From: Arthrobacter sp. Leaf69
Lineage (GTDB): Bacteria; Actinomycetota; Actinomycetes; Actinomycetales; Micrococcaceae
Length of the DNA: 34,778 nucleotides
Direction of reading: 5' to 3'
Assembly: GCF_001422645.1 (NCBI RefSeq)
Contig: NZ_LMLR01000013.1
Coordinates: 351,699-386,476, forward strand
Part shown: piece after piece, positions 1 to 7,484 of the stretch
Layout: each line of letters starts with the position of its first letter
Numbering within the stretch: position 1 is the stretch's first letter
Notes under the pieces: model-generated
What the model was told of the DNA's origin: nothing
What the model saw: only the letters and a program-made list of their open reading frames with translations
The model's database searches: none
Translations under genes and position numbers: made by a program

Positions 1-8
1 GCGTTCGC

Positions 9-249
9 GGCTACTCCGGTTCGAACAATGGTGGGCTCGCCGACTGTGTCCTCCGTATGGATCGCCTGAGGAATTTCTGTGCGGAACGGTTAGAGGTCCC
101 CGGGGGTGCTCGGAGCGGGAACGCCGACTGTGTCCTCCGTATGGCTACTCCGGTTCGAACAATGGTGGGCTCGCCGACTGTGTCCTCCGTATGGATCGCC
201 TGAGGAATTTCTGTGCGGAACGGTTAGAGGTCCCCGGGGGTGCACGGAG
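9..249. repeat. 107-bp direct repeat, two copies plus a third partial copy
   Basis: Positions 9-115 recur at 143-249 (offset 134 bp) with one visible mismatch (T at 110, A at 244). A third, partial copy of about 23 bp containing CGACTGTGTCCTCCGTATGG lies between them at 122-144. The repeat includes a TTCGAAC element and a C/G run (CCCCGGGGG). No gene explains it. It could be an old tandem duplication at a mobile-element junction or an assembly collapse/expansion. Confidence 0.9.
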
Positions 250-471
250 AGGGAAGCTGTCGCATTTGGCGACACACCGCCCTGACGGCGCTTGGCCCAG
301 TCCTCGTTGTCCCGTCGTCGTTGTTGTTCCCTGCTGTTTCTTGCGCTGCAGCCGCCGGTGACCTAGCCAAACCGAAGCGACCATGAGACCCATCACATCG
401 GCGAAGCCGAGGATGGCTGCCCACAGCAGAACTCGTCCAAATGAGTAGAACAGCTCGCCGAAATCAGCCAC
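145..471 (-). CDS. Possible small single-pass membrane protein
   Basis: An open frame of 108 codons from GTG at 471. Residues about 8-36 form a hydrophobic segment (GRVLLWAAILGFADVMGLMV) followed by a basic stretch (HRRLQRKKQQG), as in a one-helix membrane protein with a cytoplasmic tail. The C-terminal third is encoded by the 107-bp repeat and looks non-native, so the gene may be truncated and run into repeat sequence. No good ribosome binding site is placed for the GTG (GGAG directly abuts it). I do not recognise a family. Confidence 0.3.
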   Translation of the reverse strand: MADFGELFYSFGRVLLWAAILGFADVMGLMVASVWLGHRRLQRKKQQGTTTTTGQRGLGQAPSGRCVAKCDSFPLRAPPGTSNRSAQKFLRRSIRRTQSASPPLFEPE

Positions 472-844
472 CTCCAGTGCCTCGGACGGTTAAACACCCG
501 ACATACAATCGAGGACATCCTCCGATATCTTTGGGCGGCTGCGGTAAGGGATCAGGGGACCCTTCCGGCCCTACCGGAATGACGAGGGACGGCTTATCGT
601 GGTCGCTCCCCACGAAGAACCCGCTCTCCTCGCTGGCGACATCATGGCGTTCCTGCAGTCGTTGTGACCCGAGGGTGGGCGGTAAGGGATCCACTGGCGG
701 ACAAGCAATTGCCGTGCAGACCGTGCTTACTTCGTCAAAATAAGACCACGGTCGGACTTCTCCAGCAGGATCATGTTTTTCAGGGCAAAGAAGCGCCGCA
801 CCCTGTCGATGCAGGGCGCGGCTGTTTGGGGAGGTCTTTGGTGG
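472..844. other. Stretch without a supportable gene
   Basis: Both strands carry open frames here (for example 464-952 on the minus strand), but their composition is not protein-like and they run into the tRNA-like repeat module. I see no motif, start context or domain to support a gene. Confidence 0.4.
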
Positions 845-949
845 GCGAAGTGGGGTGTGGACAGTGTCCACACTTTGGGTCACGGACTGCGCCGTACCGG
901 TGCCGGACTGGGCCGGATTCCGTATGTTTCGGCGGGAGTCCAGTGTTTG

Positions 950-1013
950 CAAGGGCTGGAACCCGGTTCGAGTCCCACCTCGGGCACGTGTTTTCCCTGT
1001 TCAGGGGCTTGTG
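950..1013 (+). other. Candidate attachment-site core (attL-like)
   Basis: A 64-bp sequence identical to 20215-20278, ending in mismatches on both sides (G949/T20214; A1014/G20279). It carries a tRNA T-loop and 3' acceptor segment. Integrases of the tyrosine family commonly recombine at such tRNA 3' ends. No integrase gene remains in this window, so the assignment rests on sequence form and the paired copy. Confidence 0.55.
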
Positions 1014-1045
1014 AGCCTCTGAGTGTGCACAAACTGTTCACTGAT

Positions 1046-1068
1046 GGGCCCCTGCGGGGGCCCTTTTT
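1046..1068 (+). terminator. Rho-independent terminator
   Basis: GGGCCCC, loop TGC, GGGGGCCC, then TTTTT. It sits 60 bp after the tRNA-like 3' end, as a tRNA terminator would. The equivalent hairpin is kept in the second module copy at 20309-20331. Confidence 0.75.
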
Positions 1069-1192
1069 CGTTGGTGGCCGTTTCTGTAGCCGGGTGGCTC
1101 CTTTTCTTGATTTCCGGCAGCGGTGATGCTGCCTACTCGTTCATGGCCCGGAGTGCCGCTAACTGCATGACTGAACGCTGGCTGGGGGAGAT

Positions 1193-1249
1193 GTGCTGCC
1201 TTTGCTGGTTTGCATTTCTTGATGTCATGACTGTTCATGGCGACGTTGC
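1193..1249. repeat. 57-bp identical direct repeat, end of resolvase-bearing element (copy 1)
   Basis: Identical to 33738-33794 (offset 32,545 bp). To the left the two copies have unrelated flanks, so 1193/33738 marks a sharp element end. To the right both continue into the homologous resolvase relics, out to about 1500 and 34045, with many substitutions and small indels. Confidence 0.85.
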
Positions 1250-1285
1250 CAGGCATGTGCATGACTTGGTGCGACTTGTTGACGG

Positions 1286-1458
1286 TCAGGCGGCTAGCGC
1301 TTCCTTGAGCTCGGCGCGTGCCCGGTCGGCACGGGCGAGTCCCTGGTCGGTGAACCTCTTCTCCGATGACAGTCCAAGAGCAACGAGGGCATTCTTCCGG
1401 GCGGTAGGTCTTGGTCGTTCGTGGATACGCGGGCGCATCCGATGAGGAGCCCGGTCAT
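1286..1458 (-). pseudogene. Serine resolvase N-terminal relic (copy 1)
   Basis: From ATG at 1458 the frame reads MTGLLIGCARVSTNDQDL, matching the N-terminus of small serine recombinases of the Tn3-resolvase type (usual form IGYARVST.DQDL, with the nucleophilic Ser in RVST). After a frameshift the next frame reads ALVALGLSSEKRFTDQGLA and ends LKEALAA-stop at 1286, matching the following helix and strand of the catalytic domain. The rest of the catalytic domain and the DNA-binding domain are missing. It cannot make an active recombinase. Confidence 0.8.
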
Positions 1459-1604
1459 AGTTTTGGATGTACCGTTTAGCCCCCCATCACCGGGCATTTT
1501 GCGGGAAGGTCTTACGGGAATCGACTGGCCCCACAACGCGGCGATCGTGATCCGGAAATTTTGGGTTGTGGTTGCTCCGGTGAGGGACCGGCTAACGGGA
1601 CGGT

Positions 1605-1931
1605 TTGAGGGCTCTATACGGGACGCCCCTTACGGTGCGGCCCCGGCCGGTCCTTGACCCGCGGCGATACGCTGTGGGCCCCGAGTGGTACAAACACCCC
1701 GAAGCCCTCATCCGGATGGAAGCAATCTGGCGTCCCTGGGAGCACCTCCGCACGGAGCCGGCCCTCGGCATCAGCACCTGGTGGCTAACCCACGCCGACA
1801 TCCACATGCGCGTCCTCATAGACAAAGAAGGCCCGTTCAAGAAATGCGCCTACGACGGACACAAACCACCCCGGTCCCAACTTCCCGTGTCGCTCCCTCA
1901 CAGACCGCCCGAGGGCGGCATTTTTGACTAA
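1605..1931 (+). pseudogene. DUF4913-domain protein, 5'-truncated
   Basis: The frame from about 1640 to the stop at 1929-1931 carries the conserved core of the DUF4913 family, which I know from actinobacterial plasmids and integrative elements: EWYKHPEALIRMEAIWRPWE, HLRTEPALGISTWWLTHAD, HMRVLIDKEGPFKKC. The C-terminus looks complete (PEGGIFD). The natural N-terminal part is not found upstream in any frame, and the open frame begins with a weak TTG at 1605, so this is probably a 3' remnant of a conjugative-element cargo gene. The function of the family is not known to me. Confidence 0.6.
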
Positions 1932-2024
1932 GAAATTTTGCCGACGACCACGACTAGGAGAAGTTTCGTCCAGTTGGACATCTCGCCCTGACTACACGCC
2001 GAAGTGACCGCCTCCTTCAGGGAG

Positions 2025-2064
2025 CGTTTTGCAGACAAGGTGCTGCTCGCACCTTTGTAAAACG
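2025..2064. repeat. Strong imperfect inverted repeat (hairpin)
   Basis: The arms CGTTTTGCAGACAAGGTGC (2025-2043) and GCACCTTTGTAAAACG (2049-2064) pair over about 15 bp with a bulge and a TGCTC loop. It lies in the gene-free stretch 1932-2281 and is not followed by a T-run on either strand. It could be a transposon end, a terminator remnant or part of a structured RNA. Confidence 0.55.
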
Positions 2065-2182
2065 TTGAGGAGTGGAGTCCTTCGCTTCTTGTCGAAAGCC
2101 CAATAACCCCTTGCGGGACCCCTCCGGCTCAGATCGGGGAAACGAAACCGAAAAAGAATCGCAAAAAACATCGATTGGAGTA

Positions 2183-2212
2183 ATGACAGAAAGCACTCCT
2201 TGCTGTGATAAT
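2183..2212 (+). promoter_or_regulatory. Candidate sigma-70-type promoter
   Basis: ATGACA at 2183-2188, an 18-nt spacer, and GATAAT at 2207-2212 with an extended TG (TGTGATAAT). Transcription would start near 2219 and read the gene at 2282. Confidence 0.4.
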
Positions 2213-2281
2213 AGTCGCGGCTCTGCCCCACTGGGTGGAGTTCAATAGGGCGGGCTCTTTGCAAGCCTGGGGGAGATTTGC

Positions 2282-2725
2282 ATGTTTAGAGTCGAAAAAA
2301 CCGAGGACAATCTGGTGCCTCGAGTCGCAGATGCCGACGCCGGCGTATATCTCGAATGGTTAGTAACCGGCAGCCGCTACACCACGGAAGTTTTCGAGCT
2401 GCTAACTGAAAGCGGCGGAATTCCTTTCACCACGTCGCGAGAATCCGTCGTTGACGCTGAAACTGGACTTAAGTTCACGCTTTTCAAATTTAACACCTTT
2501 GGAAGTGCCCCTCGATCTCAAAGTAGAGCCGCGCACCTAGTCAATCGCACATTCAGCGACGAGAACGAAAAGCAATATTGGATGAAAAATGCAGTGGAGG
2601 CTCTGCTAGTCTTTGGAACTGCTTTCAATGGCTTGGATGCGCCTTACAAAGGGTTCACGCGAGTTGAATTGAATAATCATATCTACACGCTTGAGGATTT
2701 CGGATATACGCTACTCCATAAATAG
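2282..2725 (+). CDS. Uncharacterised protein, 147 aa
   Basis: ATG at 2282 follows a good ribosome binding site (GGGGGAG, 2269-2275). The protein is mixed alpha/beta in appearance, soluble, with no signal peptide or membrane segment. Recognisable patches are DADAGVYLEWLVTGSRYTTE near the N-terminus and YKGFTRVELNNHIYTLEDFG near the C-terminus, but I cannot assign a family. Its codons are clearly lower in GC than the core genes further right, which suggests recent transfer. A small frame follows 29 bp downstream with its own GGTGGGGGG site, so the two may form an operon. Confidence 0.65.
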   Translation: MFRVEKTEDNLVPRVADADAGVYLEWLVTGSRYTTEVFELLTESGGIPFTTSRESVVDAETGLKFTLFKFNTFGSAPRSQSRAAHLVNRTFSDENEKQYWMKNAVEALLVFGTAFNGLDAPYKGFTRVELNNHIYTLEDFGYTLLHK

Positions 2726-2753
2726 AGCTATTTAGGTCAAAGGTGGGGGGAAA

Positions 2754-2954
2754 TTGACTGATTTAAATCTTGCGGGTGCGCTCGAGGTGTTCGCCAATCT
2801 CGGCGATAATTCTACATTGGACGATTTCGAGAAACTGGTTCGCCAGGTATCCGTGGCCCAGAGAGATGGTTCAACCCCACCTGTCGCTTATGCGTACAGC
2901 GGGCCAAGCAATCCGTATGAGTGGGACCATCGCTTCCTTTGCAGAAGAACTTAG
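2754..2954 (+). CDS. Uncharacterised short protein, 66 aa, possibly truncated
   Basis: TTG start at 2754 right after a purine-rich site (GGTGGGGGG). The N-terminus (TDLNLAGALEVFANLGDNST) is protein-like. Near 2918 an overlapping frame opens with MSGTIASFAEELRSRLPDGR and stops at 2979; this also looks like a natural C-terminus, so a frameshift around 2915 may have split one gene. Function unknown. Confidence 0.45.
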   Translation: MTDLNLAGALEVFANLGDNSTLDDFEKLVRQVSVAQRDGSTPPVAYAYSGPSNPYEWDHRFLCRRT

Positions 2955-2979
2955 ATCAAGGCTGCCTGATGGGCGCTGA

Positions 2980-3624
2980 GGACTCGGCGTCGTCCATCAA
3001 TGCTGCTTCCTTCATCGCGGCTCGAGTGACTGGGATGCCCGCAAGCCGATCCCCTTACGGACACCTGAAGGGGTCGCCGCATCTGGATCCCCTGTGTCTC
3101 ATAACCTCAGTGCCTCGAAACCCTAGCGTTTCAAGACAGTCGGCAGGAGTCGACAACGGACGTGACTGCCGGTGCGGGCCGCGTTCCCACCGGCAGCCGA
3201 AGTCAGTGAGGGTGACATTTAGCGCTGCAAAAAGACCGCCATTTATCGTAGAAATTCACAGCTGCGAAACGGCGGTACAAGTTGTTGTCTCAGAAGTCCT
3301 CAAGGAAACCCGGACTGCGACGACAGGGGCATTTGATGAAACTCGGCTAAAGGTGCCCACAAGGTGCCGTCGAGATAGACATGCCGGAAGTTCTGGGACT
3401 GGAATGCCCACCAGAAATTAGTGGCAGGACCGACAGGGACGGTGATCGCGTGTCCTTCGTTGAACTGGTCATGCCCTATTCATACCGGAAAACGCAAGGG
3501 CGCCTGAGGATCCTGCAAAGGGTCTGCGCCAACCGGGGTGCCCTGCTCTGTCGTAGCAGCGGGCTCGAATCGTCAACGGTTCCTGATGGCGCCGTCGGCG
3601 GACGGCAGGTAGATTGACCGCCAG
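2980..3624. other. 645-bp stretch without an intact gene
   Basis: No frame here has a convincing start and protein-like composition. The only patch I find is a start-less minus-strand fragment at 3300-3479, listed separately. The stretch is probably decayed island DNA. Confidence 0.4.
3300..3479 (-). pseudogene. Start-less coding fragment of unknown family
   Basis: Between a TGA at 3480-3482 and a TGA at 3300-3302 the minus strand reads GHDQFNEGHAITVPVGPATN, FWWAFQSQNFRHVYLDGTLW, APLAEFHQMPLSSQ. The aromatic-rich, non-repetitive composition resembles the interior of a real protein, but there is no start codon. I do not recognise the family. It is reported as a possible relic only. Confidence 0.3.
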
Positions 3625-5211
3625 GTGACAATGGGCGTGGTGGTGGGGGGATCTTCGTTGCAGCTGGTGGCGTACATCAATGGTGAGCGAGTCGATGCGA
3701 CTGAGATGGCTCATCGGCCGTGGCGTGATCTGGTGAAACATCCGCGCTATGCGGAGCTGGTGCTGATTGAATGCGGGCTGCGGGCCAAACGGGTGACCTC
3801 CCACATGGGCCGCCAGTACTTCGCCCATTACCCGAGCCTTGAGTGCCCCGTCGTGCACAAGTCGGAGTCGCCCCAGCACCTGGCCATGAAGCAGGCGCTG
3901 AAGGACAGGATCAACGCGGCCCCGGGGTGGACCGCGGAGGTGGAGGCCGCTCATCCCGAGCGGGCCTGGACTGCCGACGTCTTGGCCACTAACACGGACG
4001 GCCGGCGGCTTGCGTTCGAAGTCCAGCTCTCGCAGCAGACCGAGGAAGAGTTCGTGCGCCGGTCCCAGCGTTACGTGGACGATCGCATCGGCCCGGTGTG
4101 GGTTGTCCCCAAAGACTTCGATTGGTTCCGGGTGCAGCTGCCGATGATCGTAACGGGCTTCGGCAAGGCCAGCGACCTGCCCGGGAATCCTGCTGAATTG
4201 ATGGAGCTGCTCGACCACCAGCCGCTCATCGGAAAGATGGCCCGGTCCGGGGCGATAGTGGACGCGGTCCTGCAACCAAGATTCAAGTGGCCTCACGGGA
4301 CGCCACGGCACCAGTGGGACACCATCCAGCGACTGGAGGCTGAGCGCGCCGAAGCCGCGGAGGCCGCCAGGGTGAAGGCTGCTCAGGAGGCCAAAGCGAG
4401 ACAGCTCGTGGGCCAGGAGGAGGTGGAACGCAAGGTGGAAAGGGACTCGCTGTTCGCGGTTCAAGCTGTGGCACCGGACGTCGGGGCTGTACCCGCAGTT
4501 AGGGCGGGGATGAATGTGTGGGCGAGCATCGTCAGCTGTTCTGGCTCCGGCCACCCTTTCCTCATCTGGCGGCTGCTGGAGCCGCCGGCGAGGATTGATC
4601 TTCGCCCATACCGGCCGGGCCCTGAAAGCCTTGACCGTGTCCTTGTCCCGGTCGAGGCCTGGCTTCAGGCCGCTGGCGGCTCGCTGGTCCGAGGCAAATT
4701 GGTCACCGTGAACCGACCCGGTAAGCCTCTGGGGTTCGCATGCCCTACATGCAACGACCTGGTCCAGGGGCGGTGGGTGTCTTCGATACCAAATTCGAAG
4801 TGGTCAGCAATTGCCGAACGTAGCCAGGCGGAGGTTGACGTTCCCAAGCCGCCGGAACCGGGCGCGCGCCCTGGGCCGCCAAGGGAGCAAACCTTCAGGC
4901 CTAAGACGGTGCACCGGCCGGCGCGCATTGAGGAAGGCCACCCGGAGTTCATCGGCCCGCGGCCCCGGACCCTCTGGATGTCTGAGGCCAGGGACGCGAC
5001 CGAGATCGCCGCACGCCAGGCGGCCAAAGATGCCAGGGCGGCACGACTGCGGGAGATCAGCGAGAACCCACGCTACATCGGCAGCGCCAACGGATTCAGG
5101 ATCCAGTGCAGTGACTGCGGCGGAACTTTCGAAGACGACAACGAGGGCATCCACGCGAACGCCAAGTGTCTGGCGCGTGGCGGCAGCAACCCGGCTGGCA
5201 GTTGGCGATGA
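3625..5211 (+). CDS. CoiA-like predicted nuclease with C-terminal zinc finger
   Basis: 528 aa from GTG at 3625 (ATG at 3631 is an equal choice). Residues about 45-140 show the competence-protein CoiA-like pattern: a short strand before the cleavage domain (YFAHYP), ESPQHLAMKQAL (81-92), Glu at 105-108, ADVL with Asp118, and AFEVQLSQ with Glu132/Gln134. This is the D...ExQ signature of a PD-(D/E)XK-type nuclease. Residues about 240-280 are a charged coiled-coil stretch rich in Glu and Ala. CPTCND and, near the end, CSDCGG...HANAKC look like zinc-binding motifs. CoiA proteins help process incoming DNA; related proteins also occur on mobile elements. The actual role here is not known. It stands alone, followed by a HAD remnant. 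Confidence 0.75.
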   Translation: MTMGVVVGGSSLQLVAYINGERVDATEMAHRPWRDLVKHPRYAELVLIECGLRAKRVTSHMGRQYFAHYPSLECPVVHKSESPQHLAMKQALKDRINAAPGWTAEVEAAHPERAWTADVLATNTDGRRLAFEVQLSQQTEEEFVRRSQRYVDDRIGPVWVVPKDFDWFRVQLPMIVTGFGKASDLPGNPAELMELLDHQPLIGKMARSGAIVDAVLQPRFKWPHGTPRHQWDTIQRLEAERAEAAEAARVKAAQEAKARQLVGQEEVERKVERDSLFAVQAVAPDVGAVPAVRAGMNVWASIVSCSGSGHPFLIWRLLEPPARIDLRPYRPGPESLDRVLVPVEAWLQAAGGSLVRGKLVTVNRPGKPLGFACPTCNDLVQGRWVSSIPNSKWSAIAERSQAEVDVPKPPEPGARPGPPREQTFRPKTVHRPARIEEGHPEFIGPRPRTLWMSEARDATEIAARQAAKDARAARLREISENPRYIGSANGFRIQCSDCGGTFEDDNEGIHANAKCLARGGSNPAGSWR

Positions 5212-5237
5212 CGGGCGGTCGTGAAAGGGTCGCACCC

Positions 5238-5291
5238 ATGAAGCCGATCATCCTGCTCGACCTCGACGGCGTTCACAACCCGGCACGCTAA
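5238..5291 (+). pseudogene. N-terminal stub of a HAD-family hydrolase
   Basis: ATG at 5238 begins MKPIILLDLDGVHNPAR and stops at TAA. This is HAD motif I (the DxDGxxNP loop with the nucleophilic aspartate) and nothing else; no later HAD motifs follow. It is either the scar of a deletion or a miniature frame left by recombination. Confidence 0.5.
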
Positions 5292-5378
5292 GTGCTGTTC
5301 CTTGACGAGGCTGTCAAGGCTAACACCCTGCGCTAGTCCAAGCCCAGACCTGGGCCAAGCCACTGTTAGGCTCCCTGT

Positions 5379-6269
5379 GTGAGTAAGAGCAGCCCCGGTC
5401 CTCGTCGATACACCAGTGCCACTGTGCGTGCGCTCTACGCCCTTTCAGGGACGACGTGCTACTACCCCGACTGCCCACGCTCGGTGGTCACCTTCATCGA
5501 TGAAGAGCCTTTTACTGAGGTTCAAATTGCACACATCCGAGCTGCAAGCCCGGACGGTCCTCGCAATGACCCAAACATGACGGATGACGAGCGCAGAGCC
5601 TTTGCAAACCTGATCCTGCTTTGTAAGCCTCACCATGACCTCGTAGACAAGCGCCACCCGGACCGCTACTCCGTCGAGAGACTGGTGGAGTGGAAGTCCG
5701 AGCGGGAAGGCTCCATGGGCATCGAGCGGCAGAATCTGTCCGGCATCGATGAAGACGCCCTGATTGACGCCATACTAACAGCCATCTCAGCCGCCCCACC
5801 TCAACGCACGGTGGTAGCAGAATTGGGGTTGGGTTATTTTGGGGCGCAGGGCTTGGTGGAGTTCCCGACCGCCACAGCTAAAAAATTCATTGGTATCGAG
5901 CAGTACAACAACCTCGGGAATCAAGTCCTGCTACTCACAGTGCGGAACACGGGGACACTGCCGGCCTATTGGGACGGGCATATGCTCTATTACCGTCCCT
6001 GTGGGATTGCCCGTGCCGGGGACAACTACTTCCCGTACGACAACCCGAAGTTACCTCACCGCCTCGAGTCGGGTCAGTCAGCACGCTGGCTGTATTTCCT
6101 CCCCGAAGTCATCAATCTGGTGGCGTTCATGCGGGACAGGAAGCTAGGGATTGAGACCTTGGTGGCGAAAGTTAACTTGGGATCGGGCGAATCGATCGAT
6201 TCGAGCCCACTGCACGTGGATTGCCTTCCCGGGGGACAGTCCCAAAGTCCTGACGGGGTGCCGAGCTAG
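5379..6269 (+). CDS. HNH endonuclease-domain protein with C-terminal sensor-like domain
   Basis: 296 aa from GTG at 5379. Residues 20-95 form an HNH fold with Cys27 and Cys32, AHIRAAS (His52), then N77-LILLCKPHHDLVD (Cys82, His85, His86), followed by RYSVERLVEWK. This HNH subtype is often fused to other modules in defence and mobile-element proteins. Residues about 140-285 are a separate, beta-rich region (VLLLTVRNTGTLPAYWDG) of unknown role. No membrane segment. The next gene starts 9 bp downstream, so it probably heads an operon with the genes at 6279 and 6656. A restriction or anti-phage role is possible but not shown. Confidence 0.7.
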   Translation: MSKSSPGPRRYTSATVRALYALSGTTCYYPDCPRSVVTFIDEEPFTEVQIAHIRAASPDGPRNDPNMTDDERRAFANLILLCKPHHDLVDKRHPDRYSVERLVEWKSEREGSMGIERQNLSGIDEDALIDAILTAISAAPPQRTVVAELGLGYFGAQGLVEFPTATAKKFIGIEQYNNLGNQVLLLTVRNTGTLPAYWDGHMLYYRPCGIARAGDNYFPYDNPKLPHRLESGQSARWLYFLPEVINLVAFMRDRKLGIETLVAKVNLGSGESIDSSPLHVDCLPGGQSQSPDGVPS

Positions 6270-6278
6270 AGGTCCACC

Positions 6279-6646
6279 ATGACAACCGGCTTCGCTGCCG
6301 AAGCGGTAAGGCTTACGGAGGCGTGCCATGCCATCTTCGGTGACCCAGCGACGTGGATAACAGCCGACGGCTACCCGGATAGCACGATGTGGCCGGTGGT
6401 ATTCCATGCGTTCGTGATCCCGTTCCGTTCATCGCTGGGCCCAGTGGTAGCTGTGGTTGCGAAACAAGCTGGCAGTCAAGCGCTGACTACGAGCCAACCG
6501 ACGGCCGTGCCTCCTATGTCGAACGACAGGGGAGGCAATTTTGCTCGTTCGATCCAGAGACAGGATTCACACTAAATCCATCCACCCCCGACCAGGTTCG
6601 CTACTACGTCTACCTGAATCCCGAAGATCTTGATGATGCTTGCTAG
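6279..6646 (+). pseudogene. Frameshifted relative of the downstream gene
   Basis: ATG at 6279 has a GAGG site and starts MTTGFAAEAVRLTEACHAIF then GDPATWITADGYP. This closely matches the start of the gene at 6656 (MTTDFTAEAEKLTAVCRGIF, KDESKWIAADGYP). After about residue 40 the similarity stops. From about 6500 a different frame reads ASYVERQGRQFCSFDPETGF and TLNPSTPDQVRYYVYLNPED, ending at 6646, which looks like a genuine C-terminus of another protein. So the locus is a partial duplication joined out of frame to a foreign tail. Confidence 0.5.
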
Positions 6647-6655
6647 AGTCCGAGA

Positions 6656-7399
6656 GTGACGACTGACTTCACCGCCGAAGCGGAAAAGCTGACAGCGGTA
6701 TGCCGAGGCATCTTTAAGGACGAGAGCAAGTGGATTGCCGCCGATGGCTACCCGCACAGCCTGGCGCTCTGCATCATTGACTCCATCTTCTCGACGGGCT
6801 CTCACTACAACAGCGTCATCAATGTCGTGAATGAGTACCGGGCCTACCGGCGCGCCGAGAACGGTGACGCGGACCAGGACGGCACCAAGGAGCTCCTGGC
6901 GACCTTTGCCGCCGTGGGCAACAGTGCGGCTGTCTGGGCAGACGAAGTCGTGGATAACCGCAAGCCGGCGCATACCAAGAAAAACGCCCCTCTGAAAGCC
7001 GAGGAGATCCGGCAGGCGGCTGAGAGACTCCACGAGCTGAACTACAGAACACGGGATGACCTGCACCGGGCTTACGCCGAGGACGAGCATCTCACCAAGT
7101 TGAAGAACGTCTGGCTGGACCTGCCAAGCCAGCGTTCCGGCGTGACGTACAACTACCTACTTATCCTGGCCGGCTTCCAGTCGGTGAAGCCGGACCGTAT
7201 GGTGATTCGGTTCATCAAGGAGAACGTCGAGCTGGAGAACCGGCGGCTCAGCGAGGAAGATGCTGCGGCCCTGATCAAGGGGGTTGCGGAGCTGTACCCC
7301 ACGGAGCCACGCCGGCTAGACCACGTGATCTGGCGGCATGTGTCAGGTCGGGAAGTCTTCAAGGAAGAGGAAGTGCTCGCGCAGAATATTCAGAGGTGA
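6656..7399 (+). CDS. Uncharacterised protein, 247 aa, all-alpha
   Basis: GTG start at 6656. The N-terminal pattern SLALCIIDSIFSTGSHYNSV, INVVNEYRAY resembles helical hypothetical proteins seen in actinobacterial accessory DNA. The central part TYNYLLILAGFQSVKPDRMV, IRFI looks like a helix-hairpin-helix turn as in DNA-glycosylase-like folds, but I see no glycosylase catalytic motif. Soluble, no signal peptide. Its N-terminus is duplicated in the broken gene just upstream. It is probably co-transcribed with the HNH gene. Function unknown; DNA binding is an inference from the hairpin only. Confidence 0.65.
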   Translation: MTTDFTAEAEKLTAVCRGIFKDESKWIAADGYPHSLALCIIDSIFSTGSHYNSVINVVNEYRAYRRAENGDADQDGTKELLATFAAVGNSAAVWADEVVDNRKPAHTKKNAPLKAEEIRQAAERLHELNYRTRDDLHRAYAEDEHLTKLKNVWLDLPSQRSGVTYNYLLILAGFQSVKPDRMVIRFIKENVELENRRLSEEDAAALIKGVAELYPTEPRRLDHVIWRHVSGREVFKEEEVLAQNIQR

Positions 7400-7484
7400 C
7401 GCGCGATGATGGGCGACGAAGGGTATGCACTCGGGTGGATCGAGAGTGCAGGCACGACATCGTGAGTGGTAAGGGGGAGCTTAT

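Larger units (their letters stand above)
845..1177 (+). repeat. tRNA-3'-end module, copy 1 (att-like, left)
   Basis: About 330 bp homologous to 20110-20434 at a constant offset of 19,265 bp through its first half. It contains in order: a dyad at 855-873 (arms GTGTGGAC / GTCCACAC); an identical 64-bp core at 950-1013 with a tRNA-like T-loop and acceptor end (TTCGAGTCCCACCTCGGGCA); and a terminator at 1046-1068. There is no matching tRNA 5' half: the T-stem 5' side (CCCGG) does not pair with CCCAC and no GCCCGAG acceptor strand lies upstream. This fits an attachment-site scar left by an element that used a tRNA 3' end, not a working tRNA. Confidence 0.7.

Noticed and set aside
464..952. A 162-codon minus-strand frame as a gene
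   Set aside because: Low-complexity Pro/Ser/Gly composition, no recognisable domain, and it overlaps the tRNA-like module and its dyad.
930..985. A complete tRNA gene ending in CCCACCTCGGGCA
   Set aside because: The T-stem 5' side does not pair, and there is no matching acceptor 5' strand, D-arm or anticodon arm upstream. Only the 3' end is tRNA-like.
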